Positions 15,761-23,771 of a DNA stretch of 31,632 nt are shown here, one piece after another. The position numbers were made by a program, and so were the translations under genes. The stretch lies in the IMG/VR virus record IMGVR_UViG_3300035389_000005, positions 1 through 31,632 of that record. One strand, 5' to 3'. A model generated the notes under the pieces. The model searched no databases. It worked only from the letters and a program-made list of their open reading frames with translations, and had not been told where the DNA came from. The first letter of the stretch is position 1. Each line of letters begins with the position of its first letter. This DNA comes from a virus.

Positions 15761-17003
15761 TGGTTGTGCCTCCTTTCTGTGCGCCTTTCGGTAAATTATC
15801 TTTCACTGATGTGAGAGGAATCATGTTCCCATTCACTGCGTACACATCGCCACCCTGATCTTTAGGTAACGGATTTAGGTCTTCCAGTTTACGAATGTCA
15901 TTCGCACTAAACACTCCGTCCTGGCGCATGTTGTGGTAATAGGTTGTCCGTGCAGCAATATCACCACGCAACAGACCATTGACGCTGAACTTAGCATAGT
16001 AGCTTTTCTGTTCCTTCTCGATCAGTAGGTCTTTATAAATTGTCTGCTCCAGCCGAACCGCCATCGGTCCGATGGATTCCTGGACGAACTCGATATTCTG
16101 CTGCTCAATATTTGAGAACGTTGCCCGGTCCAAATCGAATACCTTATGAGGCGGCACCCCGAAGATCCGGCAAATTTCCGTCACTTCGAACTTTCTAGAC
16201 TCGATCGCCTGAGATTCTTTCGGGTTACGTCCTAACTGGTGGAGCTTGAAACCATCCTCCAGGAAAGCCCATTTGTGCTGCTTGCTCACACCTACATAGG
16301 TCTTGTTCCAAGATTCCTTGAATCGCTGATATGATTTATCTGATACCGCTTTATCATATTCAACGAAGCCTCCTAGGTTGGTACCTGCTTCAAAGAAGTC
16401 CTTAGCATAACTATTCAACGCCATTGATAGACCCAGAACATCGCCAGCAATCCGTATTGGGTCTTCAGGATCCGTAGCATCTCCAAACCTAAGCCCCGGT
16501 GTGTACATAAACTCACCTTCATGGAGACGTTCACCGTTTATCCCATCCGTGACATCCAAGTATCTCTCCCCACTTAGTTTATTCCGCCTAAGCATCACGC
16601 TTCCCGATGGGATATTCCAGAGTGCTCGAATGAATCCGTTTCGGTCGCGCTCTATCTTCGCATAAGCACCAGTTGTCAGCATCAAATTGAAAATATACAT
16701 ATGCCAGAATTCATAGGCTGTTGTTTCTGGATTCGGCATCATGTGCAAAAGCGTGTACAGCTGATGCTGTTTTGCTTTATCTCCGCCTCCATCTTTTCTT
16801 TCCTGGTAAAGATGAACCGGAAGGCTGGCCATAGTCTTAGCCACAACATCAACGCAGCGTATCACTGCTGAAACACGAAGAGCGGTCTTGGAACTCACAT
16901 GATGTCCCCGACCGCCCAGATAATCGACAAACGCAGCGTATCCTGAACCCACGGCTGTCTCGTTCTTCACTTCAAAAACTTTTCCAAATAATTTGAACTT
17001 CAA
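15747..17003 (-). CDS. Phage portal protein
   Basis: A 418-aa portal of the HK97/Phage_portal (PF04860-type) family. It forms the dodecameric ring at the DNA entry vertex. Seen: SKTALRVSAVIRCVDVVAKTMASLPVHLY, YTLLHMMPNPETTAYEFWHMY, GAYAKIERDRNGFIRALW, and later GVPPHKVFDLDRATFSNIEQQNIEFVQESI, which is a hallmark of the family. Length is normal. It lies 14 nt after the large terminase gene. Confidence 0.95.
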   Translation of the reverse strand: MKFKLFGKVFEVKNETAVGSGYAAFVDYLGGRGHHVSSKTALRVSAVIRCVDVVAKTMASLPVHLYQERKDGGGDKAKQHQLYTLLHMMPNPETTAYEFWHMYIFNLMLTTGAYAKIERDRNGFIRALWNIPSGSVMLRRNKLSGERYLDVTDGINGERLHEGEFMYTPGLRFGDATDPEDPIRIAGDVLGLSMALNSYAKDFFEAGTNLGGFVEYDKAVSDKSYQRFKESWNKTYVGVSKQHKWAFLEDGFKLHQLGRNPKESQAIESRKFEVTEICRIFGVPPHKVFDLDRATFSNIEQQNIEFVQESIGPMAVRLEQTIYKDLLIEKEQKSYYAKFSVNGLLRGDIAARTTYYHNMRQDGVFSANDIRKLEDLNPLPKDQGGDVYAVNGNMIPLTSVKDNLPKGAQKGGTTNGGK

Positions 17004-17017
17004 ATTCTCATCACCCC

Positions 17018-18565
17018 CTAAGCCATCCGAATGCCATGATCCTCATAGGCACTCAGTTTATCTTCAAGCTGCATAGCTGCAGCGAATGCATTAATCAATG
17101 CTACCGTTAAGTCAATTTTATCCACACTCTTGTTCTTCATTGGCTTTATGTTTTCATTTCCATCAACGGCCACTACCACATTACCAAAACACCACCTGGC
17201 CACTGGATGCTTTTCATGACTGAGCTCTCCGCGCCGAAACAAGCGTTCCATAAACTTCATGGCCGGTGACATGCCCGCCATTGTCTGTTCTATTTCAATA
17301 GTGTTGACACCTTTCTTTGCAAGTTGCTGTACAAGCATGGTTGAATTCCACTTATCAGTGCAGACATATTTGACTACATACTGCTTCGTATAGCTTTCGA
17401 CTTGAAGCTGGATGGTCTCATAGTCAGTAACATCGCCATCCGTCGCAATCATATAACCTTCATTCACCCACCTGTCATAGGGTACTTTGTCCCTATGGAC
17501 GCGTTCTTTCATGTTCTCTACCGGTATGAAAGGCTTGAACAGGCATCGCCAATCTTCAATTCCTTCCTGTGGTGGAAATAGAACCACTAGGCCCGCTATA
17601 TCGATTGTACTGGCCAAGTCGAGACCTAGATAACAATACTTCCCAACGAGCTCGCTAATCTCCCATTCAGCATTTGTAGTATCCCACAAGGTGAGCGGTA
17701 GCCAACCAGTGCGCTTGAGTGCCATCCATTGGTTAAGCCGCAACCATCGGAACAGACGCTCGGACGCTTCACTGTTCCTCGCTGCTAAAGCTTCTTGGCG
17801 AACTGTCTCAATCTTGATTGTCTGGCCTAAAGATGGATTGCATTTATACCAATTCTCCTCAGACCAAGGATCCTCATCTTCTGGCAACCCGTAGACTTTG
17901 ACATACCAGGAAGGATCCACCAGGGTACCCTCCTGAATCTTGAGTGCTTTCTCATGAATCTCCCAGCCAATTGAATATTTATCCGGATCATCTCCAGCTG
18001 TAGTAATTACCCACCATATCGGCTCGCGTCTTGCAGCACCAGCACCGAATGTCATAACATCCCATAAATCCCGGTTTGGTTGAGCGTGTAATTCGTCGAA
18101 GATAACTACTGTAGGATTTAATCCGTGTTTGCTATATGCTTCGGCAGATAGAACCTTCAAGAAAGTTCCGGTCTGCCGGTTGTATATTTCCTTCTTACTA
18201 TCCACCACCCGCAGCATTTTCTCCAGCGCATGGTCCTGTTCGATCATCTGCTTGGCCGCTTTGTACACTAGCCCAGCTTGCTCACGCTCTGCAGCGCAAC
18301 AATAAATCTGACCACCGGCGGGATCACATATTAAGTGATAAAGGCCAATGGCAGCGATCATTGTGGTCTTACCATTCTTCTTGGGTATCTCTAAATAAAT
18401 ATATTTGTACTGCCTGTAGAGATCATCGTTTATCGTACCGTACACATCCCAGATAATTTGGTGCTGCCAATCTTGTAGGATAAAAGGCTGCCCAGTGAAG
18501 TCATCTGGAAGGTTGAGCATCTGGATAAACTCAATAGGCTCCAGTGCACGTTGCTTGTCAATCAT
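17018..18565 (-). CDS. Terminase large subunit
   Basis: A 515-aa packaging motor. Residues about 61-68 (PKKNGKTT) form the Walker A loop and 153-160 (VVIFDELH) the Walker B with the catalytic Glu; an ITTAGDDPDK coupling motif follows. The C-terminal nuclease has YLGLDLASTIDIAGLVVLF with a metal-binding Asp, a second acid near VCTDKWNSTM, and a third near DKIDLTVALINAFAAA. It belongs to the HK97-like (Terminase_1/YmfN) group used by cos-type phages. The start ATG overlaps the stop of TerS (ATGA). Confidence 0.95.
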   Translation of the reverse strand: MIDKQRALEPIEFIQMLNLPDDFTGQPFILQDWQHQIIWDVYGTINDDLYRQYKYIYLEIPKKNGKTTMIAAIGLYHLICDPAGGQIYCCAAEREQAGLVYKAAKQMIEQDHALEKMLRVVDSKKEIYNRQTGTFLKVLSAEAYSKHGLNPTVVIFDELHAQPNRDLWDVMTFGAGAARREPIWWVITTAGDDPDKYSIGWEIHEKALKIQEGTLVDPSWYVKVYGLPEDEDPWSEENWYKCNPSLGQTIKIETVRQEALAARNSEASERLFRWLRLNQWMALKRTGWLPLTLWDTTNAEWEISELVGKYCYLGLDLASTIDIAGLVVLFPPQEGIEDWRCLFKPFIPVENMKERVHRDKVPYDRWVNEGYMIATDGDVTDYETIQLQVESYTKQYVVKYVCTDKWNSTMLVQQLAKKGVNTIEIEQTMAGMSPAMKFMERLFRRGELSHEKHPVARWCFGNVVVAVDGNENIKPMKNKSVDKIDLTVALINAFAAAMQLEDKLSAYEDHGIRMA

Positions 18566-19107
18566 CCAGCATCATCTGCCCTTCGGCTTCTGAGGAACGC
18601 ACTCATGCCACTATCATCTTCTTCCTCTTGCGATTTCTTAGGAATTGATCTCAGCTGCGATGCGATGGTCATAACGTTTTCCTTCTCGATGGACAGGATC
18701 ATTCTCCGTTTTGTCTGCAGGCTATTATCATTACCCTGAATCAATTTATTAAGATCAGACACCTTGTTAATGTAGTCGAGAAAATCTATCTCCGATTTCT
18801 TCTCATGTAACTCTCCTAGCAACCCGTGAAGGTATTTATCCTTTTCTTCATACCGATCACACTCCGAAAGGAGCATACAAAAACGGTTCAAAACAGCCTC
18901 ATTTAGGGCGTCATTTTTGTCAATTTTTTCAAATATCTTCCTCACTCGAAGATAGTATGTATGGGCTTTCTCATCAGCTTTTACCGAGGGCCACTCACGC
19001 ATCTTAAGCCCAGTAACCAAAAGGCTTTCAGCCTTTTTTCGCATGTTTCTTTCTGCCTTGGTCCGATGCCCTTTGACGAGCCCTATTGGCTTACCTGCTC
19101 TGGTCAT
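18562..19107 (-). CDS. Terminase small subunit (P27 family)
   Basis: A 181-aa protein starting MTRAGKPIGLVKGHRTKAER. This ATG follows TTGAGGTGT; a TTG six codons upstream is less likely. The N-terminal GKPIGLVKGHRTKAERNMRKKAE block and the following WPSVKADEKAHTYYLRVRKIFEKI, LNRFCMLLSECDRYEEK fit P27-type TerS. It would recognise the packaging site and load TerL. It lies between the HNH nuclease and TerL. About 115 nt upstream to the HNH gene are non-coding on this strand and could include a cos site, though I cannot identify one. Confidence 0.88.
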   Translation of the reverse strand: MTRAGKPIGLVKGHRTKAERNMRKKAESLLVTGLKMREWPSVKADEKAHTYYLRVRKIFEKIDKNDALNEAVLNRFCMLLSECDRYEEKDKYLHGLLGELHEKKSEIDFLDYINKVSDLNKLIQGNDNSLQTKRRMILSIEKENVMTIASQLRSIPKKSQEEEDDSGMSAFLRSRRADDAG

Positions 19108-19222
19108 AATACACCTCAAACTCAAATTTTCTTATTGGGAAAAAATCTCGCACATGGTTGGACACACGGTATCCCGGCGACGATCGCCAGAGATTCGATA
19201 CCCCCCTTCCACCGATTGCAAT

Positions 19223-19609
19223 TTATTTTTTGTTTCCAAATCCGCCATCCTCTCGCGCAGTCTTGGCATCGTGGCATGACTTACACAATGATTGCCAGTT
19301 GCTCGTGTCCCAGAATAGTAGCTGATCACAATTGTGCGGGATGACATGGTCCACCACAGTGGCTGGTACCACTCGACCATGACGCTCACACTCAGCACAC
19401 AGAGGATGATGTCGAAGGTATGTCGCTCTGGCTTTCTTCCACTTAGAGTTGTAACCACGCGCTGAAGGGCTGCCTCGGTGCTTGTCGTACCGCTCACGCT
19501 TCTGACGGTACTGCTCCTCAAGAATTGCCCTATGCTTTGCACAGTATCTTTTTACCGACAGCTCACTGCAGCCAGGATGCGCACATATCTTCAATGCTTT
19601 GCTCGGCAT
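19223..19609 (-). CDS. HNH endonuclease of the packaging module
   Basis: A 128-aa HNH nuclease starting MPSKALKICAHPGC. This ATG has AGGTGAGATT upstream; the longer frame start would lie across a terminator. It has an N-terminal zinc site (CAHPGCSELSVKRYCAKH), a basic middle (RYDKHRGSPSARGYNSKWKKAR), then the HNH core HPLCAECERHGRVVPATVVDHVIPH, SNWQSLCKSCHDAKTARED. In HK97-like cos phages this protein partners the terminase to cut concatemer ends; the gene next to TerS fits that role. Confidence 0.9.
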   Translation of the reverse strand: MPSKALKICAHPGCSELSVKRYCAKHRAILEEQYRQKRERYDKHRGSPSARGYNSKWKKARATYLRHHPLCAECERHGRVVPATVVDHVIPHNCDQLLFWDTSNWQSLCKSCHDAKTAREDGGFGNKK

Positions 19610-19631
19610 AATCTCACCTATTTCATTGCAT

Positions 19632-19654
19632 AAAAAAGAGAGCTTAGAGCTCCC
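19632..19654 (-). terminator. Intrinsic terminator between accessory block and late operon
   Basis: On the minus strand GGGAGCT/AGCTCTC (one G-U pair) forms a 7-bp stem with a 3-nt loop followed by six T. It lies 70 nt after the stop of the unknown gene ending at 19723 and only 20 nt before the HNH ribosome site. Confidence 0.7.
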
Positions 19655-19722
19655 TTTAATAGTACTGAAATTATTCATATTAAAAGCAAATCATTCTGTC
19701 TCATTCTTACACTCGTTGCACA

Positions 19723-20520
19723 TCACTCTTCGCTATCTTCTTGTTTCACCATTTTAAAAAAATCCATGAACTCGCTGCCGTATTTAGTTTCTCGATAACT
19801 ACCGGACATGATAAATTTCATAGGATATCTGAATGAAGCAGTAACACCCGTCATTCTCTTATTCTCTTGATTTTGGATATACTCAACTATATCATTAACT
19901 CTATCGTAAAGGCTGTCAATCTTCTTATTGTATTCCGTATCAAGGAGGCCCATGCGCACTAGTTTGTCACTTATGATAATAAACTGTTCATGGCTTAAAC
20001 CTATATCTTTTTGAAATTCTTCTGAATTAACGTTAAAAAAATCATAGTGATACTTCAATACAGCTATGTCGGCTATTCTCAATTCATTAAGAATATCATA
20101 GTTTGTTAGTACCAAATCCTCTTGTATATCCTCATAGCTTGCAAGGGTGATATAACCATTAATGATATATTCTATCTTTTCATCTTGAAGCTCGTTTATC
20201 ACATACTCGGTTATTATTGGAAAATACTTGTCTCTCATTTCAAAATATCGTTCTTCGCTATATCCTTTTACAGCTTTTTCCAATTCGTAAATGCGTTCAT
20301 TCATTTTGATAAAGAAAGCATTCATTTTTCTATCCGCTTTTTTTTGCTTCATAGACAGGATGAAATTCCCGACACCCGGCACTACTGCTCCCAAAGTCCC
20401 ATCTAAAAACAAAGGAATCAAATCCGGCGAAGACTCTACGATAGATGCTAAACCATCTTTAATTGCACCATGTCCAGCTTTTTCATTAATTTTATTAACA
20501 ACCTTCTTCTTTTCTATCAT
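19723..20520 (-). CDS. Unknown accessory protein with hydrophobic N-terminal segment
   Basis: A 265-aa protein starting MIEKKKVVNKINEKAG at an ATG with CGGAGG six bases upstream; an in-frame ATG at 20538 lies before the SD and is rejected. Residues about 30-56 (SSPDLIPLFLDGTLGAVVPG) are hydrophobic with Gly/Pro, like a membrane-active or amphipathic segment. A basic stretch (KQKKADRK) and a long helical region follow (EYVINELQDEKIEYIING). The C-terminal half has a winged-helix look (LSHEQFIIISDKLVRMGLLD). The gene is visibly AT-rich against the phage backbone. The layout recalls phage-borne exclusion or abortive-infection-type proteins (DUF4393-like), but I cannot assign it. It ends the accessory block. 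Confidence 0.8.
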   Translation of the reverse strand: MIEKKKVVNKINEKAGHGAIKDGLASIVESSPDLIPLFLDGTLGAVVPGVGNFILSMKQKKADRKMNAFFIKMNERIYELEKAVKGYSEERYFEMRDKYFPIITEYVINELQDEKIEYIINGYITLASYEDIQEDLVLTNYDILNELRIADIAVLKYHYDFFNVNSEEFQKDIGLSHEQFIIISDKLVRMGLLDTEYNKKIDSLYDRVNDIVEYIQNQENKRMTGVTASFRYPMKFIMSGSYRETKYGSEFMDFFKMVKQEDSEE

Positions 20521-20568
20521 AATTAACCTCCGATTCATTTAAATTATATCAGACATTAATATTGATAT

Positions 20569-20685
20569 CTATACTTTCCACACTCCACAGAAGACTCGCT
20601 CCCACACCCAGGCATCCAACTCCTGCAACCACGGATCATTGATTACCCATTCCGGCAACTCTAGCTCATCGTCTGAATACAACAT
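20569..20685 (-). CDS. Trp-rich 38-aa small protein
   Basis: ATG at 20685 is preceded by CTGGAGGTGATCAGT, one of the clearest ribosome sites in the area. The product begins MLYSDDELELPEWVIND and ends FCGVWKV. It has five Trp in 38 residues and an acidic N-terminal half. It lies between the terminator of the XRE-ImmA gene and the unknown 265-aa gene. Family unknown. Given the strong SD and codon-complete frame I consider it real; it could be a small phage regulatory or inhibitor peptide. Confidence 0.6.
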   Translation of the reverse strand: MLYSDDELELPEWVINDPWLQELDAWVWERVFCGVWKV

Positions 20686-20762
20686 ACTGATCACCTCCAG
20701 CGCAAGTATACGTCTGTTTGGTGGTCAGTTGCGGGATTTTGCGATTATTTGTTACGAAGTTA

Positions 20763-20791
20763 ACAAAACAAAAGAGCCCCAAAAAGGCTCT
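20763..20791 (-). terminator. Intrinsic terminator of XRE-ImmA gene
   Basis: Minus-strand AGAGCC and GGCTCT form a 6-bp stem around TTTTTGG, followed by a T-rich tail (TTTGTTTTG). It begins about 15 nt after the stop codon at 20806. Confidence 0.7.
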
Positions 20792-20805
20792 GATGTTACT
20801 TATTC

Positions 20806-21975
20806 TCATGCTTTTCTAGCCACACGCTTATTATCCTTAAATGTCACAACAAGATTTTCTTCTACATCATCCTCAGTTGTTGTCAAAGTTCCCCTTTCAA
20901 GAGAAAGTAAGTCTTCAATGTCATCAGCATATAGCGGTTCTCCAAAATTTGCTAATTCCGCTACAATTTGCTTCCCAGTTAAAGTTTCATGTTCATACAA
21001 AAGCTCAATCGACTTCCTAAATAGTTGAGGCTTGTTAACTTGCCAGTCATTATCAAATGGCTCACACTTTCTCCAACCTCTATACGAAATCTTCTTCATC
21101 AAACTCTGATAAACATTTGAATTAATTCTGCCTAAATGCTTAGCTCTCATTACCATTGCAGCGATGGAAACTTTCCATTTTGCTTTTAAACGTTTGTAGT
21201 CCTCAATATCATTCGGATTAATAAGGTCTGAATAAAAGGAATCCCTCGGCATCAAGAATGCAGCCGCAAATTGGTTCGCTTCCTTTTCAACCTTTTTTTG
21301 TTCCTCAGTAGATAGTTCCTTAATATTTGCTAAAGCACGATGCAAAACTATGTGTCCTAACTCATGAGCTGCATCAAAATTCCTTCGTACTAATGTGTCC
21401 TTATCTGTGCCTAAAACAATGCAATACTGGACTACACCTTTTGTATTGTGAATTTGAGTAAATGCATCAATTTTGTCTGTGCCGGTTTTCAATGAAGATA
21501 CAATAATTCCGTTATTTTCAAGTAATCCTACCATGTTAGTAATAGGTCCAAGACCCAAACCCCAAGATGCCCTTAGGACAGCTGCCTGTTCTTCAGGATC
21601 ATGAATATTGTCTGGATCAGATACAGGCAGTTTCAACTCTGGAAAGTTCAAATACTCATTTAAAAAATTATACAAAGTAACAATCGTACTCGTTTTCACC
21701 TCTTGTGTGCTCAAGTCCAATGACTTAGCACTTCTCATAGATCTGAAAAATGTATTCTCCACCTTGGGAGCATTATCACTACTCTGTTCAAAAAAAGATT
21801 TGGGAAATCGCAGTGTTGTAATAATCTGAAACAGTACACTAGGTTTAGGTGTAATCGCATTTCTTTCGTATTGTGACACAGCTTGTTTGCTCACGTCTAT
21901 CTTTTCAGCTAATTCACTTATTGTCAGGCCTCTAAATATTCTTGCCTTCTTAAGCATATCGCCGTTAAAAACCAT
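20806..21975 (-). CDS. XRE regulator fused to ImmA/IrrE metallopeptidase
   Basis: A 389-aa two-domain protein. Residues about 7-60 are an XRE helix-turn-helix (LKKARIFRGLTISELAEKIDVSKQAVSQYE). From about 130 an ImmA/IrrE (Peptidase_M78) domain follows with FDAAHELGHIVLH; the HExxH zinc motif lies at 204-208 and the third-ligand helix is EKEANQFAAAFLMP near 231-243. Such proteins cleave or regulate partner repressors, or act as the antitoxin-like half of toxin-antitoxin and anti-phage pairs. About 100 C-terminal residues extend beyond the peptidase. ATG at 21975 follows TAGGAG. It lies 24 nt after the DUF5986-like gene, and the two share a promoter. Confidence 0.9.
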   Translation of the reverse strand: MVFNGDMLKKARIFRGLTISELAEKIDVSKQAVSQYERNAITPKPSVLFQIITTLRFPKSFFEQSSDNAPKVENTFFRSMRSAKSLDLSTQEVKTSTIVTLYNFLNEYLNFPELKLPVSDPDNIHDPEEQAAVLRASWGLGLGPITNMVGLLENNGIIVSSLKTGTDKIDAFTQIHNTKGVVQYCIVLGTDKDTLVRRNFDAAHELGHIVLHRALANIKELSTEEQKKVEKEANQFAAAFLMPRDSFYSDLINPNDIEDYKRLKAKWKVSIAAMVMRAKHLGRINSNVYQSLMKKISYRGWRKCEPFDNDWQVNKPQLFRKSIELLYEHETLTGKQIVAELANFGEPLYADDIEDLLSLERGTLTTTEDDVEENLVVTFKDNKRVARKA

Positions 21976-21999
21976 ATTCTCAACTCCTATAATCCTCTA

Positions 22000-22719
22000 T
22001 TATTGTTGACTGGATTTATCTTGTTTTCTTTTCTCTGTAACGACTGGTGCATCCTTATTGTACTTAGGTTTGATGCTGACATAGATATCATCAATATCTC
22101 CCAGAACAGTATGCTGAGGAACGTCAATGTAATCAACTTCAATGTACTCACTCCAGTCCTCAGTATCTATCACATCTAAATGTTCATTGGTCAAAACAGC
22201 TTCAATACCCATTAACATGAAATCTTTCATATCAATGCAAACCGTTATATACTTATCTGGTACATCCCCATCAAGGAGTTGGACCACTTCTCCACGAATC
22301 CCATTCATTTTACCCAGGCATTCCTCATTAAACATGTCACCCAGGGAAATTTGCATTGGTTTGAATCCACAATCCCCGTTAAATCCGAACAATGCATACA
22401 TGTAATAGCTTCTATCACACTCTATTTTATTCAGATTATTCTCAAAGCTTTTTTTGCTTACAAACGTGATAAGCGTCCGAGTTGCCGTATGATATAGTAA
22501 AGCAACCTTGTAGGATCCTCTAGGCAATAATGTGATTCGATAATCATTATTATCACGAAAAGCCTCGATGATTGCATTTGCCATATCATCCATTTTCTTG
22601 AAATTCCTAGCGTTCCGCACCACCATAGGAGTGTCGTAATACTCCCTTGATTCATCTAGTCCTTCAACTATAGCTTGTACATATTGCTTCTTAAAAGCAG
22701 TTTCGACATCAATTGTCAA
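22000..22719 (-). CDS. DUF5986-like partner of XRE-ImmA protein
   Basis: A 239-aa protein starting at TTG (22719) with a strong AGGAGG eight bases upstream. The central RITLLPRGSYKVALLYHTATRTLITFVSKKSFENNL resembles DUF5986 proteins, which I recall as a family found beside XRE/ImmA-type genes; the match is from memory and tentative. It has no catalytic motif that I recognise and no membrane segment; the C-terminus is charged (VVTEKRKQDKSSQQ). It is the first gene of a two-gene unit with its own promoter and palindromic operator. A toxin or effector controlled by the XRE-ImmA partner is one reading; a passive regulator is another. Confidence 0.75.
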   Translation of the reverse strand: MTIDVETAFKKQYVQAIVEGLDESREYYDTPMVVRNARNFKKMDDMANAIIEAFRDNNDYRITLLPRGSYKVALLYHTATRTLITFVSKKSFENNLNKIECDRSYYMYALFGFNGDCGFKPMQISLGDMFNEECLGKMNGIRGEVVQLLDGDVPDKYITVCIDMKDFMLMGIEAVLTNEHLDVIDTEDWSEYIEVDYIDVPQHTVLGDIDDIYVSIKPKYNKDAPVVTEKRKQDKSSQQ

Positions 22720-22730
22720 TGTATTATCCT

Positions 22731-22763
22731 CCTAAAATTGTAATTCACTAATTGCATTTTAGG
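22731..22763. promoter_or_regulatory. 33-bp imperfect palindrome, likely operator of DUF5986/XRE-ImmA unit
   Basis: CCTAAAAT (22731-22738) and ATTTTAGG (22756-22763) form perfect 8-bp arms. Inner AATT pairs flank the centre CACT. It overlaps the -10 box and the leader before the SD of the TTG-started gene. The natural ligand is the XRE domain encoded next door; this is inference. Confidence 0.6.
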
Positions 22764-22784
22764 ATATATCTGTTGAAAAGTCAA
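22756..22784 (-). promoter_or_regulatory. Promoter of DUF5986/XRE-ImmA unit
   Basis: Minus-strand TTGACT, 17-bp spacer, TAAAAT: a near-consensus vegetative promoter about 37 nt upstream of the TTG start. Confidence 0.75.
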
Positions 22785-22903
22785 GCTCTAGCCTCGATTT
22801 TTCTGATTTCGTCTATCTAATTTACCTTTTCTTGTTAAAATTCAATGGAAAGCTAGCTTGTCCGCCCACTACCCATGCTCTCATTTAATCCTTTCACACT
22901 GAC

Positions 22904-22936
22904 AATATAACACGAAAAAACGGACATAAGCGGACA
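22904..22936 (-). promoter_or_regulatory. Probable late promoter with twin TGTCCG activator boxes
   Basis: On the minus strand, two TGTCCG boxes (22936-22931 and 22926-22921) are spaced 10 bp apart, one helical turn. They lie 11 bp upstream of an extended -10 (TGT-TATATT, 22909-22904). No -35 hexamer is present at normal spacing. An inverted copy (TTGTCCGC on the plus strand, 22858-22865) lies downstream. It is immediately downstream of the RinA/ArpU-like gene, the expected place for an activator-dependent late promoter. Confidence 0.6.
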
Positions 22937-22943
22937 AATTCTA

Positions 22944-23492
22944 TCAATCGTTTTTATACCGAAGCTCGATAGCATGGAGTGCCTCATGCACTATTCTGCG
23001 GCAATGCCTTTCATGGTAGCCAAGTTGAGACGATATCATCCACCACTTGTACTTTTTAAAGTACCGCAATTCTACCACTTTGCGTTCCACTGTAGGCAAA
23101 GCCCCCATAATTTCTTCAACTAATGCATGCTGTTCAAACAATCCTTTCTGCCGTTTCTCAATACGATCTATTTCGTTGCAATACTCGTCCAAGATTCGTT
23201 GTGCTTTCTTGTACGTTGGGTCATTCTTTCTTGATCGGTTACCTGGCATTCCAGATGTAACAGTTGATTTCAACCCACGTTCTCCGCTTGTCACATCCGT
23301 CAGGCGCTGAATCTCTTCACCACAGTTTCTAATTTCTTCAGTTACGTAAGTATGCTTATTCAACAGCTCTACGATTTCAGCTTTCGTCATGTGGTCACCT
23401 GCCAGTCCCTCAGGAGCTTTCAGTTCATCAATCCTCTGGTGGTCTTTATCACAATAGTGAAGTTGCCCGTCTTCCCACGCTGGGGTACTCAT
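22944..23492 (-). CDS. RinA/ArpU-like late transcription regulator
   Basis: A 182-aa protein whose C-terminal 60 residues look like a sigma-70 region 4-type helix-turn-helix: VEEIMGALPTVERKVVELRYFKKYKWWMISSQLGYHERHCRRIVHEAL. This is typical of ArpU/RinA/DUF1492 phage late activators. The middle is helical (TKAEIVELLNKHTYVTEEI, DEYCNEIDRIEKRQKGLFEQH). The start at 23492 overlaps the upstream stop (ATGA). An in-frame ATG at 23390 has a better SD (AGGTGACC) and would give 148 aa, so the N-terminus is uncertain. The protein should switch on the late operon, probably through the TGTCCG boxes just downstream. Confidence 0.85.
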   Translation of the reverse strand: MSTPAWEDGQLHYCDKDHQRIDELKAPEGLAGDHMTKAEIVELLNKHTYVTEEIRNCGEEIQRLTDVTSGERGLKSTVTSGMPGNRSRKNDPTYKKAQRILDEYCNEIDRIEKRQKGLFEQHALVEEIMGALPTVERKVVELRYFKKYKWWMISSQLGYHERHCRRIVHEALHAIELRYKND

Positions 23493-23740
23493 GCTATACT
23501 CCCAAATGTGCGCCTCTTGATTTTGACCAGGCTGTCCCGCCCCTGTACCACACTGAGAACATATCCTTCATCCAGTGACAGGAATTTTGCTGCCTTCTTC
23601 ACCGCCAAGCGCTTCTGACGTACTTCCAGGGCCGTCATCCTCACCTCATGATTGTAGTCTAGGATAGTGTTGTATCGCTCCCAAATGACATCCTCTAGCT
23701 GCTTTTCCCGTTCTTTACAGGTATTCTTATCTCGATTCAT
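23489..23740 (-). CDS. Small helical phage protein, early operon
   Basis: An 83-aa basic, helical protein starting MNRDKNTCKEREKQLED; the ATG follows GAGGGAGGGAGAAAA, preferred over an in-frame GTG seven codons upstream. It includes a possible helix-turn-helix (RLAVKKAAKFLSLDEGYVLSVV). It is coupled by ATGA to the late regulator. Family not recognised; a cofactor or small regulator is possible. Confidence 0.7.
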   Translation of the reverse strand: MNRDKNTCKEREKQLEDVIWERYNTILDYNHEVRMTALEVRQKRLAVKKAAKFLSLDEGYVLSVVQGRDSLVKIKRRTFGSIA

Positions 23741-23771
23741 TTTTCTCCCTCCCTCAGGCACTTTTCAATCA

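Noticed and set aside
22822-22884. 20-codon minus-strand ORF after the late promoter
   Set aside because: It has a modest SD (GAAAGGATTA) but overlaps the inverted TGTCCG box and the basic peptide has no recognisable family. Chance is as likely as coding.
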